Positions 26,876-35,693 of a stretch of DNA of 48,352 bases are shown in pieces. Where the stretch lies: assembly GCA_050260095.1 (NCBI GenBank), contig JBLNBQ010000087.1:1-48352 (forward strand), written 5' to 3'. The number at the start of each line of letters is the position of its first letter. Within the stretch, counting starts at the first letter, position 1. The notes below the pieces were generated by a model, which was not told the origin of the DNA, did not search any database, and saw nothing but the letters and a program-made list of their open reading frames with translations. The DNA is from JBLNBQ01 sp050260095. Lineage in GTDB: Bacteria > Bacillota > UBA5301 > DYFA01. The position numbers were made by a program, and so were the translations under genes.

Positions 26876-28294
26876 TTGAAGGATCGTAACTGGCCTGAGC
26901 TGGCAGAGCTGTTCCAAGACTGGGTTACCCTCAAGGCGGAGCAGGGTGCGGAGGTGGACGCCATCCGACAGCGGGTGGAAGAGGCCGTGGCGGCGGGCAT
27001 CGCCGATCTATCTGGCCTTGAGTCTCCCGCTAACTTTCCCTACTCAGAGCCCGAGACACTCGCCGAGATCAGGGACGCCCGTCCGGCGGGCCCGCGCCGT
27101 TTACGTTGCGACCTTTCCGAACCGGAACTGGTGCAGAAGTGTCTCGGTGCCTGGCTGGGACGGTCTGCCGGTTGTGTGCTGGGAGTGCCCGTCGAGGGGT
27201 GGAACCGGCAGGCGATCCGGGAGTGGGCGGAGCAGCTCGAGGACTACCAGCTGACGGACTACTTCCGCGCCGTGCCCAAAGCGCGCGAGCAGTACGGCTT
27301 TCCCGTCGCAGCCTTCCTCAAGGATCAGATAACCTCCGTCGCCGCGGACGACGACCTGGCGTACACGGTCATCGGGCTGCACGCGCTGGAGGAACACGGC
27401 TTTGACTTCACGAGCGACGCGCTGGGCGGGGAGTGGGTGGACCACCTGCCGGTCGCCTGCACCGCGGAGGAGGTTGCGCTGAACAACCTCAAACGGGGAA
27501 TCCTGCCCCCGGCGTCAGGACAGGCCGACAACCCTTACAGTGAGTGGATTGGAGCTCAGATCCGCGCCGACATCTGGGGCTACGTGGCTCCCGGCCAACC
27601 CGAGCTGGCGGCCACCCTCGCCTACCGCGACGCCGTCATCTCTCACAGCCGCAACGGGATCTACGGGGAGATGTTCTTTGCCGCGCTGCTGGCCGCCGCT
27701 TACGTTGAACGTGATGTACGCGCCCTGGTGGAGATCGCCTTGTCCGAGATCCCGGCGCGCTCACGTTTCTCCGAGGCGATCCGGAACACGCTCACCTGGT
27801 GCGAGCAGGATGCCGATTGGGAAAGCACCTGGGAGCGGATCATGGCGGAGTATGGACACTACCACAGAGTTCACACGATCAACAACGCCGCCCTGACGGT
27901 GGCGGCGCTGCTGCACGGGGGCGGGGACTTCACCCGGACCATCGCCATCGCCGTGATGAGCGGCTTGGACACCGACTGCAACGGGGCGACCGCTGGTTCT
28001 GCAATCGGACTGATCCTCGGTGCGGGGGGCATTCCGCCCCACTGGACAGCGCCGTTCCAGGACCTGCTCCACACCTACGTCCGTGGTTTCGAACGTTTGA
28101 GCATCAGCGACCTGGCCCGGCGGACGGCTCGACTGGCCGCGGAAGCGCTGCAAGCCCATCACCAGGCCGGCACTGGGCCCTGCGATCAGAAGCTGCTCTC
28201 GCTGCCTACCACGGACTGCAGCCAGTTGTCACACAGCGACACGGCAACCCCTCGGCCGAATGTCTTGAGAGTCTCCAGAGAGTCCCTGGTGTAG
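26876..28294 (+). CDS. ADP-ribosylglycohydrolase-family protein
   Basis: This is about 472 residues. After an N-terminal extension of about 75 residues the family core begins with KCLGAWLGRSAGCVLGVPVEG, then the metal-type block ADDDLAYTVIGLHALEE, SRNGIYGEMF, and the C-terminal SGLDTDCNGATAGSAIG with the dinuclear Mg Asp residues. Family members remove ADP-ribose or act on glycoside-like bonds. TTG 26876 is preferred because GGAGGAG lies 9 bases upstream; an extension to TTG 26786 adds a hydrophobic stretch overlapping a small hairpin. The last 45 or so residues lie in DNA of different character and have no family resemblance, so the original C-terminus may be altered. Confidence 0.8.
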   Translation: MKDRNWPELAELFQDWVTLKAEQGAEVDAIRQRVEEAVAAGIADLSGLESPANFPYSEPETLAEIRDARPAGPRRLRCDLSEPELVQKCLGAWLGRSAGCVLGVPVEGWNRQAIREWAEQLEDYQLTDYFRAVPKAREQYGFPVAAFLKDQITSVAADDDLAYTVIGLHALEEHGFDFTSDALGGEWVDHLPVACTAEEVALNNLKRGILPPASGQADNPYSEWIGAQIRADIWGYVAPGQPELAATLAYRDAVISHSRNGIYGEMFFAALLAAAYVERDVRALVEIALSEIPARSRFSEAIRNTLTWCEQDADWESTWERIMAEYGHYHRVHTINNAALTVAALLHGGGDFTRTIAIAVMSGLDTDCNGATAGSAIGLILGAGGIPPHWTAPFQDLLHTYVRGFERLSISDLARRTARLAAEALQAHHQAGTGPCDQKLLSLPTTDCSQLSHSDTATPRPNVLRVSRESLV

Positions 28295-28483
28295 CAGACC
28301 CCGCCCATTCAAGCAACCCTCCCGGCTCCTCCGGCCGACGACAGCAACCCCAGCACCAACGCCACCACGTCGTGCGCCGCCTACCCGGCAGGGCTCGGTG
28401 TACGAGACCTACTCCCTGGGTAGTGGAATCGTTATGCCGCTGCCAGTATCCCGTGGTACCAGGATTGGGCCAGCAGCCGGCCT
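28164..28483. other. Composition-shifted interval between two genes, origin unclear
   Basis: This stretch covers the non-family tail of the ADP-ribosylglycohydrolase gene and the 188-base gap to the GH4 remnant. It is visibly less GC-biased at third positions and contains no frame I can assign. Short inverted ends (aggccggc at 28164-28171, gccggcct at 28476-28483) flank it, but 8 bases is weak in GC-rich DNA. It may be a small inserted element or decayed gene. Confidence 0.3.
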
Positions 28484-29187
28484 CAGCCGACCTTCACGGT
28501 CTTGAACTGGGGCAGGTGGTCGCGGTGCCGGTCGAACATGGCCTGGACCATCTCCTTGATCTCGGCCAAGGAGAGCACCGCGGCGGTCAACGGATCGTGG
28601 GCGATGGCCTGGAAGACGAGGCGCGGATCTCCGGTGAGGGATGGGCGTCTCCTGGGCGAACCACTTCCTGGCTTCGTCCCGCCAGGTGTGCTCGGCCTTT
28701 TCGTACTCCCTGAGGAGGTAGGCGTGCTCACCAGGGTTCCAGCCGGTGCCCGGCCGGCAGTAGCGCTCGATCAGATCGGGCCGCTTGCGGAACCAGGGGT
28801 TATACTCCGAGTTGTGCCCGCTGGATTCCGTGACGTAGTAGTCCAGATGGAGGAACATCTCGTTGCGAACGAGTTCCTCCTGGTAGAACGCCTTGGGGAT
28901 CTCGATGTCGTGGCGCCAGACCTCGACCCGGCCCCCAGGATGGTGCAGAGCACGTAGTCCGCGCCCTCCAGGGCCTCGGCCCGGTTCATGGTCGCTTCGA
29001 CCTTGGCCGGGTAGCCACCCAGCTCGACGATGCGGCGCACGGCCCGGGCCGCGAAGTCCAGCCGCTCGGGGTCGATATCCGCCAGAGTAAGTGTGGACTC
29101 ACGCAAGCGGGGGAAGGTAAGAAGGTCGCGCACGAGGCCGCGCGCGAAACCGAGACTGCCCGCGCCGATGAAAACGATCTTCGGCAT
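28483..29187 (-). pseudogene. GH4 alpha-galactosidase/glucosidase remnant with two internal deletions
   Basis: Read on the minus strand from ATG 29187, the NAD-binding start KIVFIGAGSLGFARGLVRDL, ADIDPERLDFAA and EGADYVLCTI are intact. Near 28950 the frame shifts at a G-run; the next frame reads VEVWRHDIEIPK and then jumps straight to EELVRNEMFLHLDYYVTESSGHNSEYNPWF, skipping roughly the 150 residues that hold the NP-M and C-H catalytic region. Near 28645 a second junction joins KWFAQETPI to SLTGDPRLVFQAIAHDP, skipping the metal-proximal C-terminal part, and the gene ends normally at 28483. About 235 codons remain of an expected 430 or more. Non-functional. Confidence 0.88.
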
Positions 29188-29226
29188 GCCCGTCACCCTC
29201 TCTCGTTGCCTGCTTGATTGAGTCGG

Positions 29227-30141
29227 CTATACCCAGTACTTCATCCAGGCCACGGCTTGCTGGCGCCAGAGCGCCGAACGCCGGTGGTCGAGCGCCGGGA
29301 TCTCGAGCAGCGACTTCTCCGCCGGCAGCCGGTGGAAGAGTTCCCGGATCCCTTCGGGCGGGCAGACTGTATCGGCCTGGCCCAAGCCGACCAGGGCGGG
29401 GCAGCGGACGTCCGGCGCGAAGGAGAGCGTGTCGAAGTAGGCCAGGGTCTTGCGGACCGCGCCTTCCAGCTCCGGCCGCTTTGCCAGGAGAGGCCGCCAG
29501 TCGCCCGAGCCGACCCCGTTCGCGAACTGGTTGGCGAAGTGGCACATCCACGGCTCATCGGCAGCCAAGGCCTTCACCTCGCCGTCCAGCGCGGCTACGC
29601 CCGTGGCCAGCGCACCACCCTGGCTCATGCCCATCACCCCGACGCGGGCGGAGTCGACCCAGCCGGAGTTGCGGAGGAACTTTAGCGCCAGCAGACACTC
29701 CAGGTAGATGTCCCGGTAGACGTAGGTCTCCTTGCTTTCCACGCCTCGGATCGACAGCGGCACGGGATTATCGCGGTCGCAATTGGTGGAGCCAAGTTTC
29801 ATGCCACGGTGGCTGAAGTCGAAGACCGCGAAGCCTTGCGTGACGAAGTCCTGGTGCAAAACCAGCTCGCCGCCGTACCCGGCGAAGTAGACCAGCCCTG
29901 GGAGGTTCCCGGCCGGTTGCGGTGAGAGCGGGAGCTGGGCCAACCCGCCGACGACCACTCCGTCCGGGGCGGTAAACCGAACCTTGAAGCTCTGTACGCC
30001 GGCAACGAAGGCCAGCCCGGCGAGGTCCACCGGTTCAATAGTGGCCTCGAGACGGTAGGCGCGGGACTCTTCCTTTACCAGACCCCAGTAGGCCTCAAAG
30101 TCGGCGGGGCGGGGAAGCGGGGCGACCATCTGCCCAGACAT
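29227..30141 (-). CDS. Acetyl xylan esterase / cephalosporin deacetylase (CE7) family protein
   Basis: This 304-residue alpha/beta hydrolase matches carbohydrate esterase family 7. Features are the N-terminal FEAYW block, FAGYGG, the oxyanion region SHRGMKLGS, the nucleophile elbow GMSQGGALATG, an Asp in LGQADTVCPPEG and the catalytic His in ALDHRR. CE7 enzymes are cytoplasmic deacetylases of short acetylated oligosaccharides, and no signal peptide is present here. The usual RGQ motif is RGM in this protein. ATG 30141 is preceded by GAAGGAG. It lies upstream of the GH4 remnant and downstream of the large heparinase-like gene in one minus-strand unit. Confidence 0.9.
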   Translation of the reverse strand: MSGQMVAPLPRPADFEAYWGLVKEESRAYRLEATIEPVDLAGLAFVAGVQSFKVRFTAPDGVVVGGLAQLPLSPQPAGNLPGLVYFAGYGGELVLHQDFVTQGFAVFDFSHRGMKLGSTNCDRDNPVPLSIRGVESKETYVYRDIYLECLLALKFLRNSGWVDSARVGVMGMSQGGALATGVAALDGEVKALAADEPWMCHFANQFANGVGSGDWRPLLAKRPELEGAVRKTLAYFDTLSFAPDVRCPALVGLGQADTVCPPEGIRELFHRLPAEKSLLEIPALDHRRSALWRQQAVAWMKYWV

Positions 30142-30189
30142 GTCGTGTCACTCCTTCGGCCTTTCGGTGAGGTGGTTTGACGGGCCTTC

Positions 30190-33186
30190 CTAGACCTCCA
30201 GGCGGTGCGTGCCGGCCGAGAGACGGAAGGGAAGCATCTCCCCGGTTCGTGCCCGCAGGCTGAGGCATACGTCGGTCGGAGTGATTACAGCCGCCTGAAG
30301 TCCCGTAGCGCCGGGGCAGACGGCCAGGGAGACCGGTGAGTCGGCCTCAAGGCAGGTGCAGCCGTCTGGACCGCCGTGCCGGACCCGCGTCGCGCCGGCG
30401 GCGAACCAGGACGCCGGCGCACCGGTGGCGGCGAACAAGAGCCCGTCTGTCTCCCAACCAGCCACCTGCAGCGAGGTCTCGCCGGCGGGCCGGACGGCGA
30501 ACACGTCCCGGTCCGGCGGGCCGGAGGGGCAAGGGGCGCCGGCTCGGAAGGGGAGGAGGAGCGTCGCCAGGGCGAACCGGTCTTGCCGGGCGGCCGGCTG
30601 CAGCGCGACGTGCCACTCTTCGGGAACCGGACGTTCGGGCTCTGCGCCGGGCGGGAAGCCGTGGCTGATCTCGGTGGCGAGGCCGGCCGCCGGCAGGAAC
30701 CTCATGCAGAGCCCGGCGCTGCCCCGGCGGAACCTGAGCCCTCCTGGGAACAGCTCCGGTTCCGCCGAGGTGTGCCACAGCCACTGCACGCCTAACGGTT
30801 CAAGGCCTTTCACCTCGTCGAAGACGAGGAACCAGCCGAGGTCGTCTGCGCCTCCAGCGGTTTCCGCGGCCGGCCGCCGGAACAGGACATGTCGGCGGAA
30901 CATCTCCAGCCGCCCTGGATAGGCTCCCGGCCCAACTTCCGCTACCACGTAGTCGAAGGTCCCCGTATGGAGGAATCCGGTAATCGCCCCGCCGGCGCCG
31001 GCCGCGTTGGCGCCCTGCCCCGCGCCGTCGACCAGGATGGTGTTGTGGGCCCGGGTCTGGGTGAACCACTGGGCGAAATGGGGGCTACCGTAGTAGTCGT
31101 AGACGCCGGAGTCGAGCAGGAGGTCCTCGCCGCCTGCCCTCAGAACGAGATGATTGAGGTCGGCGTGGGTGTGGCTCGCCCCGGTCTCCATCGCCTTGCC
31201 GCTGCGGAGCGCGAAGTGCACGCCATCTTGGTTTTGCAGGGTCGTGTGGAAAACGGCCCAGCCCGCCTCTGCAAAGACCGCGGCCGGCGGCGGCTCCGCC
31301 GCTCCGGGTGGCTCGGGCGCGAGCGCCGGGTCCCACCACAGGAAGAGCCAGACCAAGAGTTCTGGGCGCTGTGGCTCCGCGTGGGTCAGCGCTTCGAGGC
31401 CCCACCACTGCGCGAGCGGGTCCCGGTAGACCGAGGCGAGCCGCAGCATCCGGGCGGCATCCTCGGCGTTGGGGGGCGTGCCGTGGTGGTCGCCGAAGGG
31501 GACCGCCTGGCCGCCCGGAAGGTGGACGTACAGTTTGAACCGGGCCGTGCGCTTGAGCCACGGGTGCTGGTACAGGTCGAGGCCGGTGACGGTCTTCAGG
31601 TTATCGCAGAAGTTGAAGACGAAGCCGAGGCCATACGACCAGTAACTGCTGCCCTCGTGCCAATCGCCATCCCGTCCGCCCAGGCAGAGGAAGCGGCCCG
31701 CGTAGAGCCGGGCGGCCAGACGCACCCATTCGACGGCCGCCGGAACCTCGTCCCAGATCGCCAACGCGCCCAGACCGAGCGCGGTCGTGTGGAACCAGGG
31801 GTGGTTGTTCGACGGATCGTTCTCGAAGGGGTTGAGATAGTCGTACAGCGACTCGCACCGCCGCGTGATCGCTGAGCGCACCAGGTCGCGCTCGGAGACG
31901 GTCAGGTCGTTATAGAGAAGATCGTAGGCGGTGGCCAGCCCGGCCAGGACATCGTGGGCGGCGTGATCGACGCTGCCTATCCCCGTCGGCCCGTCCGGAT
32001 CCCACTGGGCAGCGTGAAGGAGCCAACGCCTGGCCAATTCACGGTAACGCTCCTCACCCGACAGGTAGAAGGCGAAGGTGGCGGCGACCAGCACGTCGAG
32101 AACCTGTGCCGCGGCGGCCAGGATCTCCCGCCAACGCTCCACCCGCCACAGACCATCGGTGAATCCAGGAGGCTCGGCGGGCGGCTCTCCTTGCGTCTCC
32201 GGAGGCTTACTGGCCATGTTGCTCAGCTGCGCCACGTACGCGAGGGAGCCGTCAAGCGTCGCCTGGAGCTTGGCCCAGAGCGAAGCTTTCGGGCCGGCGG
32301 CCCACGCCGCAAGGCGGTCGCGTCCCACCGCGGTGGCGGCGAGGCGCGGGTGCCTCGACTGCCACTGCGCGGGCTCGTCCCAGCCGCGCGGCAGGGTGAA
32401 GGTGAAGACGTCTTCCGCCACTTCGATCAGGGCTGGTTCCGACCACGGTCCCGTCCAGTCCCCGCTGGCCGCCGGGCCACGCGCGGCGACCCGCCAGTAG
32501 CAGATGCCCGGGGGCAGTGTGGTTTCCGGGAGATGATGATTGACGGCCAACTCCCGCCGGATTGTCGCAGCCGGTTCGAAGCCGGGGTCGGCGCCGTACT
32601 CCAAAAGGTACCCCACGGCCTCCGGCACCGGCGCCCAGTTGAAGAAGCAGGGATTGGTCCGGGCGGTCTGCCGGGGCGGCAGCACGGGTACCCGGGAGGG
32701 CGGCCCCGGGTTCGGTTGTGCGCTGTAGGCTTCGAGCTCCGCCACCCCCAGCACCGAGGGGTGTTTGTCGGGGCCGGCCCCGGCCGGCATCCACAGCCGC
32801 AGCCGCTCCGTGCGGACCGGCGCGAAGCTGAGCCGGTCCACCCGCTCGTCGGCCGCGCTCTCACAGGTCGTGAGCGTCACAGGCGCCCAGGCATCTTCAT
32901 CCCAATACTGCAGCTCAAAGCAGTGTGGACGCAGGAACCGGCTCTCCTCCCGGGCCCACCAGACTTCGACGCGGTGCACCACCTGCTCTCCCGGGAACAA
33001 GAGCTGCACCCAATGGGGCACGGCGGTGGGCGCACTCAGCCACCGCACCTTACCCCAGCGGCCCTCCTCGTCCAAGTCGTTGCGCTGGCCGTCGTTGACC
33101 GGCCAGGCGCGGTACCAAGCCCAGAAGCTATCCACCGCCGGCCGCGTGCCGAAGCTTGCCAGCGCGACGTTCGTGTCGCACTCCAT
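30190..33186 (-). CDS. Large heparinase II/III-like protein with discoidin-like and Fn3-like domains
   Basis: About 998 residues. The N-terminal 160 residues resemble a discoidin/F5-8 domain (NVALASFGTRPA, HRVEVWWAREESRF, VLGVAELEAY); residues about 185-260 look Fn3-like (FNWAPVPEAVGYLLEYGADP, CYWRVAARG). An alpha/alpha toroid follows (FTDGLWRVERW, NNHPWFHTTALG, WHEGSSYWSYGLGF) and a heparinase-type beta-sandwich (MAVFHTTL-like segment, GASHTHADLNHLVLRAGG, QTRAHNTILVDG). These proteins cleave uronate-containing glycans by beta-elimination. No signal peptide is seen, unusual for such modularity. ATG 33186 has GAGGTG upstream; GTG 33195 is an alternative. Confidence 0.85.
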   Translation of the reverse strand: MECDTNVALASFGTRPAVDSFWAWYRAWPVNDGQRNDLDEEGRWGKVRWLSAPTAVPHWVQLLFPGEQVVHRVEVWWAREESRFLRPHCFELQYWDEDAWAPVTLTTCESAADERVDRLSFAPVRTERLRLWMPAGAGPDKHPSVLGVAELEAYSAQPNPGPPSRVPVLPPRQTARTNPCFFNWAPVPEAVGYLLEYGADPGFEPAATIRRELAVNHHLPETTLPPGICYWRVAARGPAASGDWTGPWSEPALIEVAEDVFTFTLPRGWDEPAQWQSRHPRLAATAVGRDRLAAWAAGPKASLWAKLQATLDGSLAYVAQLSNMASKPPETQGEPPAEPPGFTDGLWRVERWREILAAAAQVLDVLVAATFAFYLSGEERYRELARRWLLHAAQWDPDGPTGIGSVDHAAHDVLAGLATAYDLLYNDLTVSERDLVRSAITRRCESLYDYLNPFENDPSNNHPWFHTTALGLGALAIWDEVPAAVEWVRLAARLYAGRFLCLGGRDGDWHEGSSYWSYGLGFVFNFCDNLKTVTGLDLYQHPWLKRTARFKLYVHLPGGQAVPFGDHHGTPPNAEDAARMLRLASVYRDPLAQWWGLEALTHAEPQRPELLVWLFLWWDPALAPEPPGAAEPPPAAVFAEAGWAVFHTTLQNQDGVHFALRSGKAMETGASHTHADLNHLVLRAGGEDLLLDSGVYDYYGSPHFAQWFTQTRAHNTILVDGAGQGANAAGAGGAITGFLHTGTFDYVVAEVGPGAYPGRLEMFRRHVLFRRPAAETAGGADDLGWFLVFDEVKGLEPLGVQWLWHTSAEPELFPGGLRFRRGSAGLCMRFLPAAGLATEISHGFPPGAEPERPVPEEWHVALQPAARQDRFALATLLLPFRAGAPCPSGPPDRDVFAVRPAGETSLQVAGWETDGLLFAATGAPASWFAAGATRVRHGGPDGCTCLEADSPVSLAVCPGATGLQAAVITPTDVCLSLRARTGEMLPFRLSAGTHRLEV

Positions 33187-33207
33187 CGATCGCACCTCGA
33201 GTTCCGC

Positions 33208-33330
33208 CTAGTCTTTGAGCGAGATGCTCTTGAAGTTGAGCGGCGAACCGCCCGCCCAAGGCGAGGGGACCTGCCGGACGGAGATTCTCACCGCGTAGTT
33301 CCTCTCCTGGGTCCCCATTCCTTCCGGCGA
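33208..33330 (-). pseudogene. C-terminal remnant of a lost gene
   Basis: The minus-strand frame ending at 33208 reads NYAVRISVRQVPSPW then PLNFKSISLKD and stop, which has the look of the last strand of a beta-sandwich domain in a glycan-active protein. Nothing upstream in that frame forms a credible gene, and the plus-strand isomerase fragment begins at 33444. I interpret it as the 3' end of a gene whose body was deleted. It could instead be a chance open frame. Confidence 0.4.
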
Positions 33331-33443
33331 AAACGGCTCTGAGCAGGCTAAATCCAGGCTAAATGCGGCGGGCGGGAGGGTTGGCTCTCCGGAGTGCCGA
33401 ATGCCCGCAGCGTGCACCCGGATTCAAGAAGGGGGCTCGTCGA

Positions 33444-33716
33444 ATGCGAGTTGGAATCTGCACGTTCTCCGACGGGCGGGAGCGGGCGGCGGAGGCGACG
33501 CGGTGGGAGTGTCTGGGCTTCCAGCGCCGCATCGCCGATTGGTTTCGTGACGAGGGACACACGGTGATCGAGGCCCAAGACGTGGTCTGGGATCTCGACA
33601 CGATACGTGGCGCGGCGGACCGGCTGGAGGCGGCCCACGCGGCGATCGGAGACCACGTGGCAGCTCTGGTGGCCCTGTGCGAGCAGGTGGGCGTGGAACC
33701 GTTGGTGCTCCGTTAG
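33444..33716 (+). pseudogene. L-fucose/arabinose isomerase-like gene reduced to fused ends
   Basis: The 90-codon frame opens MRVGICTFSDGRERA, then WECLGFQRRIADWFRDEGH and VWDLDTIRGAADRLEAA. This is the start of the L-fucose/L-arabinose isomerase-type family, normally 450 to 500 residues. At about residue 67 it passes into GDHVAALVALCEQVGVEPLVLR, which resembles the extreme C-terminus of the same family. The whole metal- and substrate-binding body is missing, yet the frame is intact and has a good ribosome site (AAGAAGGGGG). It is either a deletion pseudogene or, less likely, a translated mini-protein. Confidence 0.65.
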
Positions 33717-33752
33717 TCCGGCCGGACCCGACAGACCGGAGGTGCAGTTGCG

Positions 33753-34835
<1,083 letters not shown>

Positions 34836-34848
34836 CGCAGGCCGCTGC

Positions 34849-35565
34849 TCAGACGTGGAAGGCCCTCACGGCTGCCTTCAACTGGTCGGCGAGACCGGCC
34901 AGCCGGGAGGCCAGGGCGGAAAGTTCCTCGATCGTCGCGACCTGCTCCTCGACGCCTGCAGCCACCGAACCGGCCCCTTCGGCCGCTTCCCGGGCGGCCC
35001 CGGTGATGCCGTCGACGATTCCCACGACGCGGGCCGCGCCTTGAGTTATGCCGCTCCGGTCACCTTGGCCGTTTGGTCGTTGAGGCGGGAGATGCCGTCG
35101 ACCAGGCGCCGGAAGGCGCCGCCGGCCTCCTTGACCACCCCGATTCCCTCGGTGACCTGCTGGTTCTCCTGGTCCATGGCGTCGACCACCTGGGCCGTAT
35201 CGTCCCGGATCTCCTTGACCAGCTCGGCAATGCGCTGCGCGGCCTGCGCCGATTGCTCGGCCAGCTTGCGGACCTCTTCGGCGACGACCGCGAACCCCCG
35301 CCCTTGCTCGCCGGCCCGAGCACCCTCGATGGCCGCGTTGAGGGCCAGCAGATAGGTCTGGTCGGCGATGCCGGTGATGAGGTCGACGATCTGGCCGATC
35401 TGTTGCGAGCGCTCGCCGAGCGAGCGGATGGTGCCCGAGAAGCCTTCGACCGTCCGCCCCACGGCGTCCCATGTCGGCCACCGCACGGTTGATCGACTGG
35501 CTCCCCGCCGGCGCCGTCTCCCGTTCCGCCGCGGCGGCGATCCCCCGGATCACCTCTGCCACCTG
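34849..35565 (-). pseudogene. Methyl-accepting chemotaxis protein, 5'-truncated with two frameshifts
   Basis: Minus-strand frames together encode the cytoplasmic signalling domain of a chemoreceptor. The order is QQVAEVIRGIAAAAERE (near 35560), a shift near 35475, then the conserved hairpin tip ADQTYLLALNAAIEGARAGE and RGFAVVAEEVRKLAEQS, a second shift near 35045, and finally GVEEQVATIEELSALASRL to the stop at 34849. The sensor, membrane helices and HAMP region are absent; sequence upstream of about 35565 has no family resemblance. The tip has Tyr and Gly where most receptors have Asn and Ala. It converges on the GH172 gene with a 13-base gap. Confidence 0.88.
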
Positions 35566-35660
35566 CTGTGAATTATGACAAAGCCTGTCAGACGGCGACG
35601 AAGAATTCTGCCGCCCGTCGGGCGCTTCCGGCGGCGGTAGGGAAGGAGCGGGGGAGCGTT

Positions 35661-35669
35661 TGGTACAAT
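35661..35669 (+). promoter_or_regulatory. Extended -10 promoter candidate for whiA
   Basis: TGGTACAAT is an extended -10 element (TGn then TACAAT), 25 bases upstream of the whiA TTG start. No good -35 hexamer sits 17 bases further up, which extended -10 promoters can do without. Confidence 0.4.
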
Positions 35670-35693
35670 TAGGGATGCGGAGGTGCTTGAGGA

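Noticed and set aside
26821..26876. Possible signal peptide if the ADP-ribosylglycohydrolase-family gene began at 26786
   Set aside because: The hydrophobic stretch overlaps a ctgctg/cagcag hairpin, and the better ribosome site points to TTG 26876.
28290..28420. Minus-strand peptide starting MGGVCYTRDSLETLKTF in the odd interval
   Set aside because: It is a 40-codon frame without ribosome site or family match; could be transposase debris but support is too thin.
30889..33342. Long plus-strand frames opposite the large heparinase-like gene
   Set aside because: The minus-strand gene has clear domains; the plus frames are Arg/Gly-rich shadows.
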